Assembly: GCA_039028975.1 (NCBI GenBank)
Contig: JBCCHB010000017.1
Coordinates: forward strand, 1-64,000
Direction: 5' to 3'
DNA: 64,000 nucleotides
Origin: JAHBNG01 sp039028975
GTDB taxonomy: Bacteria; Chloroflexota; Anaerolineae; Caldilineales; Caldilineaceae
In this document: in pieces, positions 27,312-36,039 of the stretch
Numbering within the stretch: position 1 is the stretch's first letter
How the letters are laid out: each line of letters begins with the position of its first letter
The notes under the pieces: generated by a model
Seen by the model: only the letters and a program-made list of their open reading frames with translations
The model's database searches: none
Told to the model about the DNA's origin: nothing
Program-made: the position numbers and the translations under genes

Positions 27312-27555
27312 ATTATACGCCCTGAGACGCAAAAAAACAATCCATCTTCCATGTGACGCTAATACCTAGGATATACTCATTCAGTGGTTAGGAAGTAATC
27401 GATGTTGCCAACATTTCCTCCCCATCATTCTATCTCTGTGACGCAAAATAGTAATTTCAATTTTCTTGTGACGCTTCCTGTGACGCTTCCTGTGACACTC
27501 CCAGTGACACTGGTGTGACAGCGAATTGGTAAACTGAGGCTAAGTCTGGACATAC
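27312..27555. promoter_or_regulatory. Control region with TGTGACG/A direct repeats
   Basis: Starts with ATTATACGCCCTGAGACGCA, also present at 35459 upstream of the SARP regulator. Heptamers TGTGACG or TGTGACA lie at 27352, 27437, 27467, 27479, 27491, 27503 (first base A) and 27514; the last five are spaced 12, 12, 12 and 11 bp, one face of the helix. SARP-type activators bind heptamer direct repeats of about one helical turn, so this may be a target of the regulator at 31812-35339 (inference). Confidence 0.6.
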
Positions 27556-27568
27556 AAAATCTAACATT

Positions 27569-27653
27569 TATACTCAGCTCGGTTTGAAAACAAGTGTTTG
27601 GTCTTTCTGGTAGTGCTTTGGAAAGCACCTGTTTTCAAACCGACCGCAGTATA
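27569..27653 (-). repeat. 85-bp hairpin element, copy D (reverse orientation)
   Basis: Reads TATACTCAGCTCGGTTTGAA on the plus strand and ends ACCGACCGCAGTATA; exactly 85 bp. On the minus strand it has the standard ends. Arms GTTTGAAAACAGGTG and CACTTGTTTTCAAAC pair with one G-T. Confidence 0.9.
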
Positions 27654-27700
27654 GTTCCAGATGTCTATTCAAATAAATATTCAATAAAGGAAAATTTAAA

Positions 27701-28063
27701 ATGGCGATAATCAGCGACTTTTTACCACTTGTAGATAATGGATTCAATTTGGAGGTAGGGAAAGATATTGATCGGCATTTTGCCTTTGAGTTTGGCAATG
27801 CTGCACAACTCGACCAGAAACTGATTCTACAATATTTCTATGAATCGCATCAAGATGCCTCAAATCTAAGGCTTCGTTTCAGAGTCAATGGGAATGACAT
27901 CCGTACCATGACCCTCAATGGGAACTCATTTAGCACCATGCACGAGATTCTTCAAGGGAACAATTTTGCTCAGGGGCGAAACACCATTGAGGCAAAAATC
28001 GTTGGTGGAGACGGCAGTGTCACCCTATCGGACATTGTGCTTTGGTTCCGGCGGAACGCGTAA
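27701..28063 (+). CDS. Small beta-rich protein of unknown function
   Basis: 120 residues, no signal peptide or membrane segment. I do not recognise a family. Alternating hydrophobic pattern (HFAFEFGN, KLILQYFYES, LRLRFRVNGNDI, NTIEAKIVGGDG, VTLSDIVLWFRR) suggests an all-beta sandwich such as a lectin-like or carbohydrate-binding fold. A site AAAGGAAAATTTAAA precedes the ATG. It is the first of three plus-strand genes (27701, 28197, 29027) of the same orientation and spacing of about 130-150 bp, which may form a functional unit. Confidence 0.75.
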   Translation: MAIISDFLPLVDNGFNLEVGKDIDRHFAFEFGNAAQLDQKLILQYFYESHQDASNLRLRFRVNGNDIRTMTLNGNSFSTMHEILQGNNFAQGRNTIEAKIVGGDGSVTLSDIVLWFRRNA

Positions 28064-28196
28064 TCGAAAGTGCAATAGTGGAGCCGGTAGATCGCAGTGG
28101 CATCGAGAGGGGTCACTGCGTCTGGCGTAAGAAAACAGCTCATCCTCATTGCGAGCTACTGACTAAATATGAAATTACCAAAAAGGAGCGTCAGCT

Positions 28197-28874
28197 ATGG
28201 CGAACGTAAAAGTAGCAGAAAATCATCTTACGTATGGAGGCGTTGCTTACTTTAGAGCAAATGCTGAGGAGATCAGAATTGGTAGTATTGGAGAGAAACG
28301 GACACCGATCACAAAACAGAATTATCTTGAAGTCAAGGATCAAATTCCAGCCCCTAAGATTGATAAGGTCCGCTCAACAATCGTCGAAATTAACCAAAAA
28401 AGCATTTCGAAGAGCGCATTAGAGGCCGGTATTTTTGCCATTATTCAAGGCATTCCAGTTAGATTAAATGGCAGCAACGCACGCAAAAAACTGGAATCAT
28501 ATGAGCTGAAACTCGTAAAGTTCAGCGTGCCAATTAATCAAATGATTACAGCAGTGAACAATTCACCTAAGAGGCTGAATAAACTGGTCGATTATGGCAA
28601 AGATGCTCGAATTGTACACCAAGTCTTTGTCGTCTTGGAAGCCGAAATAGCGCAAAAGTTTCACAACGAAACAGATGTGAAGCTGGCAATTGGTGCCCAC
28701 GGGCTTGAAGGGCAGGTAACAGGCAGTGGATCCACTTCTCGCACAACGAAAGTTCGGCTTGAACCAGGCACTTGCTTTGCCTATTTGTTGGCCAAGATCG
28801 ATTGGAATGCAAATCTGAAGAAAAACAAAACCAAGGTCGTTGATCTCGATGATGATCAATGGAGTTTTAGCTAA
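28197..28874 (+). CDS. Conserved-looking protein of unknown function
   Basis: 225 residues, soluble, basic in the first two thirds. No known family recognised. Seen: EEIRIGSIGEKRTPITKQNY, a Lys/Ser-rich middle, a helical DARIVHQVFVVLEAEIAQKF segment (about 137-158), then glycine/serine-rich beta part and an acidic tail DLDDDQWSFS. AAAAAGGAGC lies just before the ATG. The codon-like composition resembles its neighbours. It may act with the flanking small beta protein and the peptidoglycan-binding protein; function not inferred. Confidence 0.72.
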   Translation: MANVKVAENHLTYGGVAYFRANAEEIRIGSIGEKRTPITKQNYLEVKDQIPAPKIDKVRSTIVEINQKSISKSALEAGIFAIIQGIPVRLNGSNARKKLESYELKLVKFSVPINQMITAVNNSPKRLNKLVDYGKDARIVHQVFVVLEAEIAQKFHNETDVKLAIGAHGLEGQVTGSGSTSRTTKVRLEPGTCFAYLLAKIDWNANLKKNKTKVVDLDDDQWSFS

Positions 28875-29026
28875 AGAACAAGAATTAAATAAAACCAGAA
28901 AGATCTCTCCACTTCGGTGTCGGTTTGCAGCTCATTTATGGTCTCAAAGCGACACCGTTGAACGAGCGGATGACACGGGCAAAGTCTCTAGTTTTATTTG
29001 ATCATGATTTGTAAGGAGGCAATAAG

Positions 29027-29944
29027 ATGTTTACGTTAAAAGAAGGTGATTTAAGAAAATTGTGCCGTCTCAATTCCTTTACCATTCCTAATGACGAAAT
29101 GATCTTTTTTGGGCTACGAGGCTGTATTCCTTATGATGATTCAGACCATACCTTTCGGTCCAAACATAAGGTCAAGGTTGTCCCGATCAATCATGCGAAT
29201 CTCCGGTGTACGGTAATCCAGTGGAAACCTGGTCTGGGGATCGCTCTGTTTCGTTCAAGTACTGTGCCACATCAAACGTATATTCGCGATGCCCTTACTG
29301 CAAATGGCGAAGGTGCAAATCGGCTAATGACTGGTCGATACCCCAACTATAAGAAGGGCGTTCACAGAGCTGGATCGTCGACAGGACACCATGCCTTTCG
29401 CTATGATGCCAAGCTGCCAATTAGACGTACTGCAAATGATCTCAATTACGGTACAGATGATCGGGTGGAGTATGAAACACCCTTTGATAACATCCATGCT
29501 GCCTGGAGTTCAGGACCCGACTATGACGGCTATGGCAGTGCAGGTTGTCAGGTTATTGCCGGGTACCCTCAATGTGAATCGCGTGGCAACAGCCCTGATA
29601 ACGGCCCCTGGAGAGTTTTCAAAGAAAATGCATACGCACTGAAACAAAGCAGCTTTACCTATATTCTCTTACCTGGCGCTTATGTGCAAAAGGTAAGCGA
29701 AACCGATAGCAGCAAAAAGCTGAGACGTCTTCGCTTTGGCTCCAATGGAGATAATGTGGCAAGCCTTCAACAAAAGCTCAGTAGGTTGAATCTATATCAG
29801 GCTCAGATCGATGGCGATTTTGGCGCAAAAACGCTGTTTGCTCTCCTAGATTATCAAACCAAGGAGTTTGGACCAAACCAAGATTCGGGGGTTGTGGGTC
29901 TGCAAACCGCCGCAGCTTTAGGTATCGCGCTTTCAACGAGATGA
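29027..29944 (+). CDS. Peptidoglycan-binding protein with L,D-transpeptidase-like catalytic pair
   Basis: 305 residues. C-terminal PG_binding_1 domain at about 233-300 (RRLRFGSNGDNVASLQQKLS, QAQIDGDFGAKTLFALLDYQ). The N-terminal 220 residues match no family I can name, but IHAAW (His157) and GYGSAGCQVIAG (Cys174) have the His-x16-Cys and S-x-G-C layout of YkuD-type L,D-transpeptidases and related cysteine hydrolases. No signal peptide is visible, so it would act inside, be released by lysis, or use a dedicated export route. Start ATG follows AAGGAGGC by 6 nt. Third gene of the unknown unit. Confidence 0.72.
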   Translation: MFTLKEGDLRKLCRLNSFTIPNDEMIFFGLRGCIPYDDSDHTFRSKHKVKVVPINHANLRCTVIQWKPGLGIALFRSSTVPHQTYIRDALTANGEGANRLMTGRYPNYKKGVHRAGSSTGHHAFRYDAKLPIRRTANDLNYGTDDRVEYETPFDNIHAAWSSGPDYDGYGSAGCQVIAGYPQCESRGNSPDNGPWRVFKENAYALKQSSFTYILLPGAYVQKVSETDSSKKLRRLRFGSNGDNVASLQQKLSRLNLYQAQIDGDFGAKTLFALLDYQTKEFGPNQDSGVVGLQTAAALGIALSTR

Positions 29945-30286
29945 GAATGATTGTCTTATTGACACATTACCGAACGTCCGACAGAAATAAATTGAGAAGC
30001 CAAAATTGAAATCTGTTGTTACTGCTGTTATGCCAAAATTAAAGGCATATTACTGTTGTTAGACGTTAATTATTCTGAACGACTATTGTGAAGAACTATT
30101 TTTCAGAGAAAAGCGCCAATAATAGCAGTTTAGATGTAAGGTCCAGAATTGCCACTGATTTTTCTGAAAAAATAATAAATTTAGCAGCTTGTCTCATTGC
30201 CATGCAAGGACAGATTAAAATGCTGGTAAACAGTGTGAAACTTCGCATAATTTAACCGAACGGCCCGACATTAGGAGGAAAATAAA
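29945..30286. other. Gap upstream of pectinacetylesterase-like gene
   Basis: 342 AT-rich bases, no convincing gene. The only clear element is AGGAGG at the right end, the ribosome site for the gene starting at 30287. Confidence 0.5.
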
Positions 30287-31810
30287 ATGAATAGGCTGAA
30301 CGTGAGCATAGACTTTAAGATAAAGTTTTTCCGACCCTCAGACTTGACAGGTTTTCAAAACCTGTTAGGTCTTCGGGAAATCTTTTTCTCGATGCCTATC
30401 AGAACGCTGTTTCTCACGAGTTTGCTTCTAATGTTGTTGCTTTTCACTAGTCTGCTCGCCGTGCGTGAACTTTCAGCCCATCCCGCCCCAGATCCACCGC
30501 AATCTATGGAGGTAGTTTTTGGCCCAGGAGTGCTTGGAGAGGTCGACGGGATGCGCGACATAAACCGCAATTCCCCTTCCAACCTATATAGAATTGACGT
30601 AAACACGTCGATCTATACGAAGGCAGTTTACAATGACGGAACATCAGCGATCATCTACGTTCGTCGAGCGCTAACAAACTCAGTGAATGCAGATAAATGG
30701 CATATACATCTTCAGGGAGGCGGATCATGTGGGAACGGCACCAGTTGCGCCCGAAGGTGGCTCAGTTCACGTACCAATTTCGGTGCAGGTAAAATGAGCA
30801 ATCGATTTGCACCCCGACGCGGCATAAACGGGAATGGTATCCTAAGCGCTTCGTTGCAAAACACGTTCGGAGACTGGAATCATGTCTTTATGTACTATGG
30901 TAGCTCCGATAGTTGGCAAGGTCGGCGTGGCAACGTTCTATTGGAGACAGCCTGGTACAGTGGAACTCCGCCAATCCATAATCATCCAAGTCAGTATCTC
31001 ATCCATTTTCGAGGAGCAGACATCATTGATGCTGTCATCGATATGCTGCGCACTGGCACAATTACCTATACGACCCCATCAGGCGATATATTGATGCCTG
31101 ACTTGGATGATGCTGAGCAAGTCCTCTTGAGTGGCTCTTCTGCTGGGGGTGTTGGCGTCATATACAATGCAGACCGGATTGGCACGTTCTTACAAACAAA
31201 CAATCAGAACATCGCTGGGTTAGACTTCCGGGCTGTTGTGGATGCTGCTTACACTCGTTCTTATGCAACCCGAGACTACCTCAATACGCCCATGTGTCAA
31301 ATTCGTGGTCTCTGTTCCTATGATCTAATGATGACCAATGAGTGGCTGAATGTCCATGAAGCTCTCCTCGCTCCTGACCCGATAACCGGTACTGTAAGTG
31401 TAGAAGATAGTTGTGAAAACAATGAGAGCGGCACCGAATGGAAATGTGCCGATGAGGTTCACGTCCTTGAAAATCATGTTGCCACGACGCTATTCGTGCG
31501 CCAAGACCTGCAAGACAGCCTGTTTGCGGGCAGCTACGCCGAAACGGACTATGGAAGTCATGGGGATTTTGGCTTGATTAAAGAGATGGAGCTGAGGAGG
31601 TTTCACGCGGATGATCCTACTCGAGGCGTCTTTGGACCACAGTGTGGTAATCACACAGGTATGAGACATGAAACGACTTTTTTTGACGAGGATATCGATG
31701 GTCAAGGCACTACTTTCCATAATCTGCTCTCGAACTGGCTCATTAGCCCGACGTCCATTATATCTGTTACAGCTTATCAAGAGCCAGGTATTGTGAATGG
31801 CTGTCCCTGA
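30287..31810 (+). CDS. Pectinacetylesterase/Notum-family secreted hydrolase
   Basis: 507 residues. Alpha/beta hydrolase of the PAE family: WHIHLQGGGSCGNGTSCARR (oxyanion segment), nucleophile Ser285 in VLLSGSSAGGVGVI, an Asp region and the C-terminal HGDFGLI and CGNHTGMR stretches. Family members remove acetyl groups from pectin or acyl groups from proteins. Membrane signal MPIRTLFLTSLLLMLLLFTS sits at residues 36-55 rather than at the N-terminus. The ATG at 30287 has a perfect AGGAGG site, but residues about 18-34 are encoded by an interspersed repeat (30340-30388), so the leader seems extended by repeat insertion; Met36 at 30392 is an alternative start without a good site. Confidence 0.82.
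   Translation: MNRLNVSIDFKIKFFRPSDLTGFQNLLGLREIFFSMPIRTLFLTSLLLMLLLFTSLLAVRELSAHPAPDPPQSMEVVFGPGVLGEVDGMRDINRNSPSNLYRIDVNTSIYTKAVYNDGTSAIIYVRRALTNSVNADKWHIHLQGGGSCGNGTSCARRWLSSRTNFGAGKMSNRFAPRRGINGNGILSASLQNTFGDWNHVFMYYGSSDSWQGRRGNVLLETAWYSGTPPIHNHPSQYLIHFRGADIIDAVIDMLRTGTITYTTPSGDILMPDLDDAEQVLLSGSSAGGVGVIYNADRIGTFLQTNNQNIAGLDFRAVVDAAYTRSYATRDYLNTPMCQIRGLCSYDLMMTNEWLNVHEALLAPDPITGTVSVEDSCENNESGTEWKCADEVHVLENHVATTLFVRQDLQDSLFAGSYAETDYGSHGDFGLIKEMELRRFHADDPTRGVFGPQCGNHTGMRHETTFFDEDIDGQGTTFHNLLSNWLISPTSIISVTAYQEPGIVNGCP
30340..30388 (+). repeat. Interspersed palindromic repeat inside a gene 5' end
   Basis: ACAGGTTTT, C, AAAACCTGT is a perfect palindrome within AGACTTGACAG..TTAGGTCTTCGGG..CTTTTTCT. 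A related copy lies at 44088-44137 in noncoding DNA. Here it is read in frame as part of the esterase leader. Confidence 0.75.
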
Positions 31811-31811
31811 C

Positions 31812-34800
31812 TCATCTGCTAGTCAGTTCATCCAGTAATGCCTCTGCCGTGGCCCACGGATCGAGCGTATGACCTAGCGCTTGGGCCGCGGCAAAGTCCT
31901 CACATGAGAGAATGGCCTCAGCTTGAATATGCTTTCCAACAACATCTTCAATAAAAGGATAGGTCTCTCGATCTACAAAGGTTAATAATAGGCCATAGAG
32001 TTCTACCGCTCGACGGCTAGCTCCCAGATTCACAAAATGCAGAGGCGCTAAATGATACACGGCTTTAAGTACTTCGTGCGTGCGGGTTTGTGCCGCTATC
32101 TGCAAGACTTCGATGAGGTGCTGCTTGGCCAGAGCTGTATTCCCCAGATAATGCTCCGCCATGCCTAAATACGCTGACGTCCGACCTAGCTGCGGCAGTT
32201 GACGTCTCTCTCGATAGATGAGCAAAGTCTTTTGCAACCATTCTCTCGCTTTCTCGTATCGTCGCTCGGCCAAGGCGATGAGACCGAACACGTTCAGACA
32301 AAGTGGCGTTGCAAAGGTAAAGCCCAACTCTTGAACCAAATCGTAAGCCAGTTGTTCCGCTGCTTGCGCCTGCACGTACCTGCCGAATCCCAATAAAAGT
32401 ATTGCTTGCCGATTGTAGGCGCGTATTAAGTGCCCTTTAAGATTCAACGCGAGGCAATGCTCGATACATTCTTCGATTGCTGCCAGGGCCTTCTCCTTGT
32501 ACCCTAGATGCTGGTATGCGTGTGTCAGATGGATAAAGGCTTCGGCTAGCTCCACTTGATCACCAATTTCGCGGCAGATTGTAATACACTTGTGAGCCAA
32601 CGCTTCAATATCATGCAGGTGATGCCGTTGGCTGTCTGCCTCCTCATCTCTGGGAGCTCGAGTGGCAGTAGCCAATCCATTCAAAGCTTTGACCATCCCC
32701 CAGCGATCGTCCAGCGCCTGGTAGCTCTCCAGGCTTTCTTCGTATACTTGGATCGCCGACCAACGATCTTGTGAAAATATGGCTAAACGACCCAATACCC
32801 ATAGAATTGCGGCACGTCCCGGCCGCGTATCGTGCCCGACCAATAGAGGACTATCCAGTAACGCCAACGCCTCGTCTAGCAGCTTCCGCGCCTTTTCTAA
32901 TTGTGCAAGCATCAACAGGAAGGTAGCCTGCGCAGTTAAGAGTCTGGCCCTCAGCCGCGGTTCTGCATCTGCATGGACGACGCTGCTTGCTGCCTGGCAG
33001 GCAGCTGCCCCTTCCTGATAGCGTCCTCCCCATTCATAGAAGTGCCCTAAACTCATCAGGGCTTGCGCGATGTGGGCGATTTTCTTCTGGGTGATTGCCC
33101 AATCCCAGGCGATACGTACATTCTCCATCTCGGCCTCGATCTCAGCCAGCGCGGTGAATTGTTCGGGACTTTTGAGGGCGGCTTCAAGCTGTTGCAGCAT
33201 CTCGGCGTAGTAGGCGCTGTGTCGATCGCGGACTGCTGTCCCTTTGACTGGATCTTCCGCAAGTTTTTCAGTGCTAAATTGGCGTAACAGTTCGTGGATC
33301 TGGTAGCGATCATTCGCTCTGTTGTAGTGGAGCAGGGATTTACGGGTCAGCTTCGCCGATATCCGTATCGACGCATCGGTAATTTCCTGTAGCGCCCGAC
33401 GGGTAAAACCACCACGGAAGACAGAGCATTGGACAAAGACGTCTTGCTCGGTCTCGCTGAGGTGCTGCCAGGAAGTTTCAAAGACCGCTCGGATGCTGCG
33501 ATGACGCGCCGGGACGTTGCGTTTATTGGTCTCCAATAGATCCAGACTCTGTTCAACTTCCAAGGCAATATCGTCTAAAGACAGGGTATCTACCCACGAC
33601 GCAGCCAGTTCAAGCCCTAGCGGCATCCCCTCAACCAAGCGGCAGATGCGAGCAAGCGCCGCCTGATCTGTGCCAGCAAGTTCATAGTCAGGTTGAAGGC
33701 GTTGGGCGCTCTGGAGGAAAAGACGGACCGCCGTGTACTTGGTTCCATCCTGACCCTGGGCAGCCTTCTCGCCTGTTTCCCAGTGGGGGATGGTAAGACC
33801 TTGAATCGGATAAACTTGCTCCTCCTGCAGATCGAGCCGTTCGCGTGACGTAGCTAAAATTTGCACACCAGGAGCGGTCTGCAAGATTTCAGCAATGAGC
33901 TCAACACCGTCAAGCAGATGCTCAAAATTATCCAAGATGATGAACATTCGCTTGTGGCGCAGATAGCTGAGAATCTGCTGCTGAGGAGAACGCTTGGGGC
34001 CACTAGCTTCTATGTGGAAGTCAAGTACTTCGGCTAAGGTGGGGAGTATCTGCTCGGCCGCCTGAAGTGGGGCCAATGGAACGAAGTAGATACCATGGGT
34101 GAAGCGGTCGGTCTCAAGCTGACGTTCAGCCCAGGCTAACGCCAGGCGAGTTTTGCCCATCCCGCCCGATCCCACAATGGTGACCAGGCGTTCCGCTAAA
34201 TCTATAATCAGGTTGTCCAAAGCAGCCAATTCGTTCTTGCGGCCAATGAAGGGAGTCGGTTGGGACGGTAAGTTGTGGCGAGTAGAGGATGGAGAATGAG
34301 AAGTGGGGAGTGGGGAATCGCCATTGCTTACCGTCGTTGACTGAGTCTTCTCATCTGCATTCGGTATTGATTCTGCAGTGCCTGTTGCTTTATTCTCGGC
34401 TAAGATCGACGTTAGCGTTGCTCCTACTAGACGCGTACTGGCTATGGGAGCCGGCTTTCTGATTGAGACTGGCCCGATTTCTAGGTCACTTTTTTCTGGA
34501 ACAAGCTTGCCGCTGCGGATGCGTTCATAGAGTACTGTGGTCTCTTCCGACGGCGGAAGGCCCAGTTCAGCATCGAACGTCTTTAGACAGAGCTGATATT
34601 GACGTAGCGCAGCCTTCTTCTGACCTGAGTGGGCATAGAGCTTCATTAACGTGCGATGGCCAGCCTCGTGTAGCGGGTCAAGGTTGAGGTGGCGAAGAGC
34701 ATGGGGAATTGCGTTTGCATAACTACCTTGAGTGCTGTGGAGCTGAACTAGACGTTCAAGGGTCGTTGCTAACCCCTGACGCAAGCTGTCGGCTTGGTAA

Positions 34801-35339
34801 TATTGCCATTCATCAAACTCAGGTGCGTCGGGTAGTGTGAAACCAGCCATAAAGTCATTCTGATAGAGCGACACGGCTTTCGTTAGTGGATCAAGGCAGG
34901 CTGGGCATGCCTCGGTAGCTGGATGACCGTGCTGCCGGGACGCGGCCAGAAGTTTGCGAAAGCGAACGACATCTATTTCCAGAGCTGGCCCTGAAACAGT
35001 CGACGATGGACTCGCACCTTGACCTTGTCGAAGCCATGCAAGAGATGATTCGGCTGGTGAGCTTGTTGAACCAAACGTCACCATCTCTGATTCAACCACC
35101 AACCAATCCGCCAGCGGAGATTTGTTGAGCGTCCACAATGCACTGCGCAGGCCAGCTCTGGCGCGGCGTTGATCCGCTTCAGGCCAGAGTAGGGTAGACA
35201 GGGCATCGCGGCTGTGACTTTGGCGCGTCACAGCCAAATAGACAAGTAACGCGACTGCTTTGCGGCGGTTGATCTCAACTTGTTCGCCATCAACCTCGAT
35301 TCTGGGTGAGCCAAAGAGGGTTAGGGATAGGTAAGGCAT
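31812..35339 (-). CDS. AfsR/SARP-type transcriptional regulator with NB-ARC ATPase and TPR repeats
   Basis: 1175 residues. N-terminal OmpR-like DNA-binding domain (1-95; RRKAVALLVYLAVTRQSHSR), BTAD bacterial transcriptional activation domain (about 120-275; DPLTKAVSLYQNDFMAGF), a low-complexity linker, a P-loop STAND ATPase with Walker A TIVGSGGMGKTRLALAWAER (387-406), Walker B MFIILDNFEHL and the LATSRERL sensor, then many TPR helices to the end. Such proteins are ATP-dependent activators whose TPR part senses a partner or ligand. The linker codes Ser/Pro from a G/A-rich simple repeat at about 34280-34320. The gene is 2 bp from the convergent esterase stop. Its upstream region shares a conserved block with the sugar-importer promoter region. 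Confidence 0.93.
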   Translation of the reverse strand: MPYLSLTLFGSPRIEVDGEQVEINRRKAVALLVYLAVTRQSHSRDALSTLLWPEADQRRARAGLRSALWTLNKSPLADWLVVESEMVTFGSTSSPAESSLAWLRQGQGASPSSTVSGPALEIDVVRFRKLLAASRQHGHPATEACPACLDPLTKAVSLYQNDFMAGFTLPDAPEFDEWQYYQADSLRQGLATTLERLVQLHSTQGSYANAIPHALRHLNLDPLHEAGHRTLMKLYAHSGQKKAALRQYQLCLKTFDAELGLPPSEETTVLYERIRSGKLVPEKSDLEIGPVSIRKPAPIASTRLVGATLTSILAENKATGTAESIPNADEKTQSTTVSNGDSPLPTSHSPSSTRHNLPSQPTPFIGRKNELAALDNLIIDLAERLVTIVGSGGMGKTRLALAWAERQLETDRFTHGIYFVPLAPLQAAEQILPTLAEVLDFHIEASGPKRSPQQQILSYLRHKRMFIILDNFEHLLDGVELIAEILQTAPGVQILATSRERLDLQEEQVYPIQGLTIPHWETGEKAAQGQDGTKYTAVRLFLQSAQRLQPDYELAGTDQAALARICRLVEGMPLGLELAASWVDTLSLDDIALEVEQSLDLLETNKRNVPARHRSIRAVFETSWQHLSETEQDVFVQCSVFRGGFTRRALQEITDASIRISAKLTRKSLLHYNRANDRYQIHELLRQFSTEKLAEDPVKGTAVRDRHSAYYAEMLQQLEAALKSPEQFTALAEIEAEMENVRIAWDWAITQKKIAHIAQALMSLGHFYEWGGRYQEGAAACQAASSVVHADAEPRLRARLLTAQATFLLMLAQLEKARKLLDEALALLDSPLLVGHDTRPGRAAILWVLGRLAIFSQDRWSAIQVYEESLESYQALDDRWGMVKALNGLATATRAPRDEEADSQRHHLHDIEALAHKCITICREIGDQVELAEAFIHLTHAYQHLGYKEKALAAIEECIEHCLALNLKGHLIRAYNRQAILLLGFGRYVQAQAAEQLAYDLVQELGFTFATPLCLNVFGLIALAERRYEKAREWLQKTLLIYRERRQLPQLGRTSAYLGMAEHYLGNTALAKQHLIEVLQIAAQTRTHEVLKAVYHLAPLHFVNLGASRRAVELYGLLLTFVDRETYPFIEDVVGKHIQAEAILSCEDFAAAQALGHTLDPWATAEALLDELTSR

Positions 35340-35458
35340 AGGGACTGGTCCAATGGATTATTGACGATTCGTACCAGCAAGACCAACGTTGCTTAGCGGT
35401 TCATGAAGGGTTGCGGAGCAACTTCGCTTCGTGGGCTGTCAATCTAAAATTATCAGTA

Positions 35459-35580
35459 ATTATACGCCCTGTAACGCAAAAAACCAATACGATTTATTTT
35501 GTGACGTTCTCTTTGACACTGCTGTAAGGTCAGCGTAACTGGCTACGATTAAACTGATGGCATGTCCGGACGCCCATTAC
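35459..35580. promoter_or_regulatory. Second copy of the TGTGACG control block
   Basis: ATTATACGCCCTGTAACGCA at 35459, TGTGACGTT at 35500 and TTTGACACTGCTG after it; further matches to 27521-27555 end at GTCCGGAC. Distance from ATTATACG to TGTGACG is 41 bp here and 40 bp at the other site. It lies about 120 bp upstream of the SARP regulator start and may give autoregulation (inference). Confidence 0.55.
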
Positions 35581-35664
35581 CTTTAGTGACGGCGGGATGC
35601 AGTTTTCTGGCGAACGGTGAGTGAACAGGTGGACAGACCGGCCATAGTGCTTTAGTTGCCAATA

Positions 35665-35709
35665 TGTAACCAATATGTTACACTTTGAATGTGTAACAAT
35701 ATCGTTACG
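35665..35709. promoter_or_regulatory. Probable ArsR-type operator (two inverted repeats)
   Basis: TGTAAC-CAATAT-GTTACA at 35665-35682 and TGTAAC-AATATC-GTTACG at 35692-35709: two 6-6-6 inverted repeats with starts 27 bp apart, directly before the ArsR gene. This also argues that the gene starts at 35728, not at the ATG inside the operator at 35689. Confidence 0.75.
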
Positions 35710-35727
35710 CGTTTATTCACCAAAGAT

Positions 35728-36039
35728 ATGGACTTAAATCAAGCATTTCACGCACTCAGCGACCCTGCTCGCCGCGAGCTTATCATTACATTATCCAAAG
35801 GACCCCAAACGGCAGGGGCATTGGCTGCGCCATACAACATCAGTCGACCTGCCATTTCCCGTCACCTTCGGGTGTTGCGGGATGCTGAATTGGTTAAGGT
35901 GCAGGTGATTGGGCGACAACATTGGTATCATCTGCAAACAGAGGCGATTGACGATATGCAGCAGTGGCTCGAAGAAGTTTCTTCCGTTTGGCAAGAAGGT
36001 TTACAGGCACTCAAAGCATTTGTGGAGGAAGGGAAATGA
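35728..36039 (+). CDS. ArsR-family transcriptional regulator
   Basis: 103 residues from Met at 35728. Winged helix of the ArsR class: MDLNQAFHALSDPARRELI, recognition helix region APYNISRPAISRHLRVLRDA and the wing LVKVQVIGRQHWYHL. No metal-binding Cys cluster is seen, consistent with the subfamily paired with SRPBCC proteins. Its last base pairs overlap the next gene (ATGA). An ATG at 35689 in frame lies inside the operator and would add 13 residues; less likely. Confidence 0.87.
   Translation: MDLNQAFHALSDPARRELIITLSKGPQTAGALAAPYNISRPAISRHLRVLRDAELVKVQVIGRQHWYHLQTEAIDDMQQWLEEVSSVWQEGLQALKAFVEEGK

Larger units (their letters stand above)
27099..27700. other. Divergent control region with several repeats
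   Basis: 602 bp between the minus-strand importer and the plus-strand unknown unit. It holds a TGTCATTCTGAG repeat (27181-27219), a conserved block with TGTGACG direct repeats (27312-27555) and an 85-bp hairpin element (27569-27653), each listed separately. No gene is supported here. Confidence 0.7.
35340..35727. other. Divergent control region between SARP regulator and ArsR gene
   Basis: About 388 bp. Left part holds the ATTATACG..TGTGACG block shared with 27312; right part holds the ArsR operator. No gene is supported. Confidence 0.65.

Noticed and set aside
28197..28874. Bacterial gasdermin or other pore-forming protein
   Set aside because: Considered because of the unknown fold beside a cell-wall protein, but no gasdermin N-terminal pattern, lipidation site or protease neighbour is visible.
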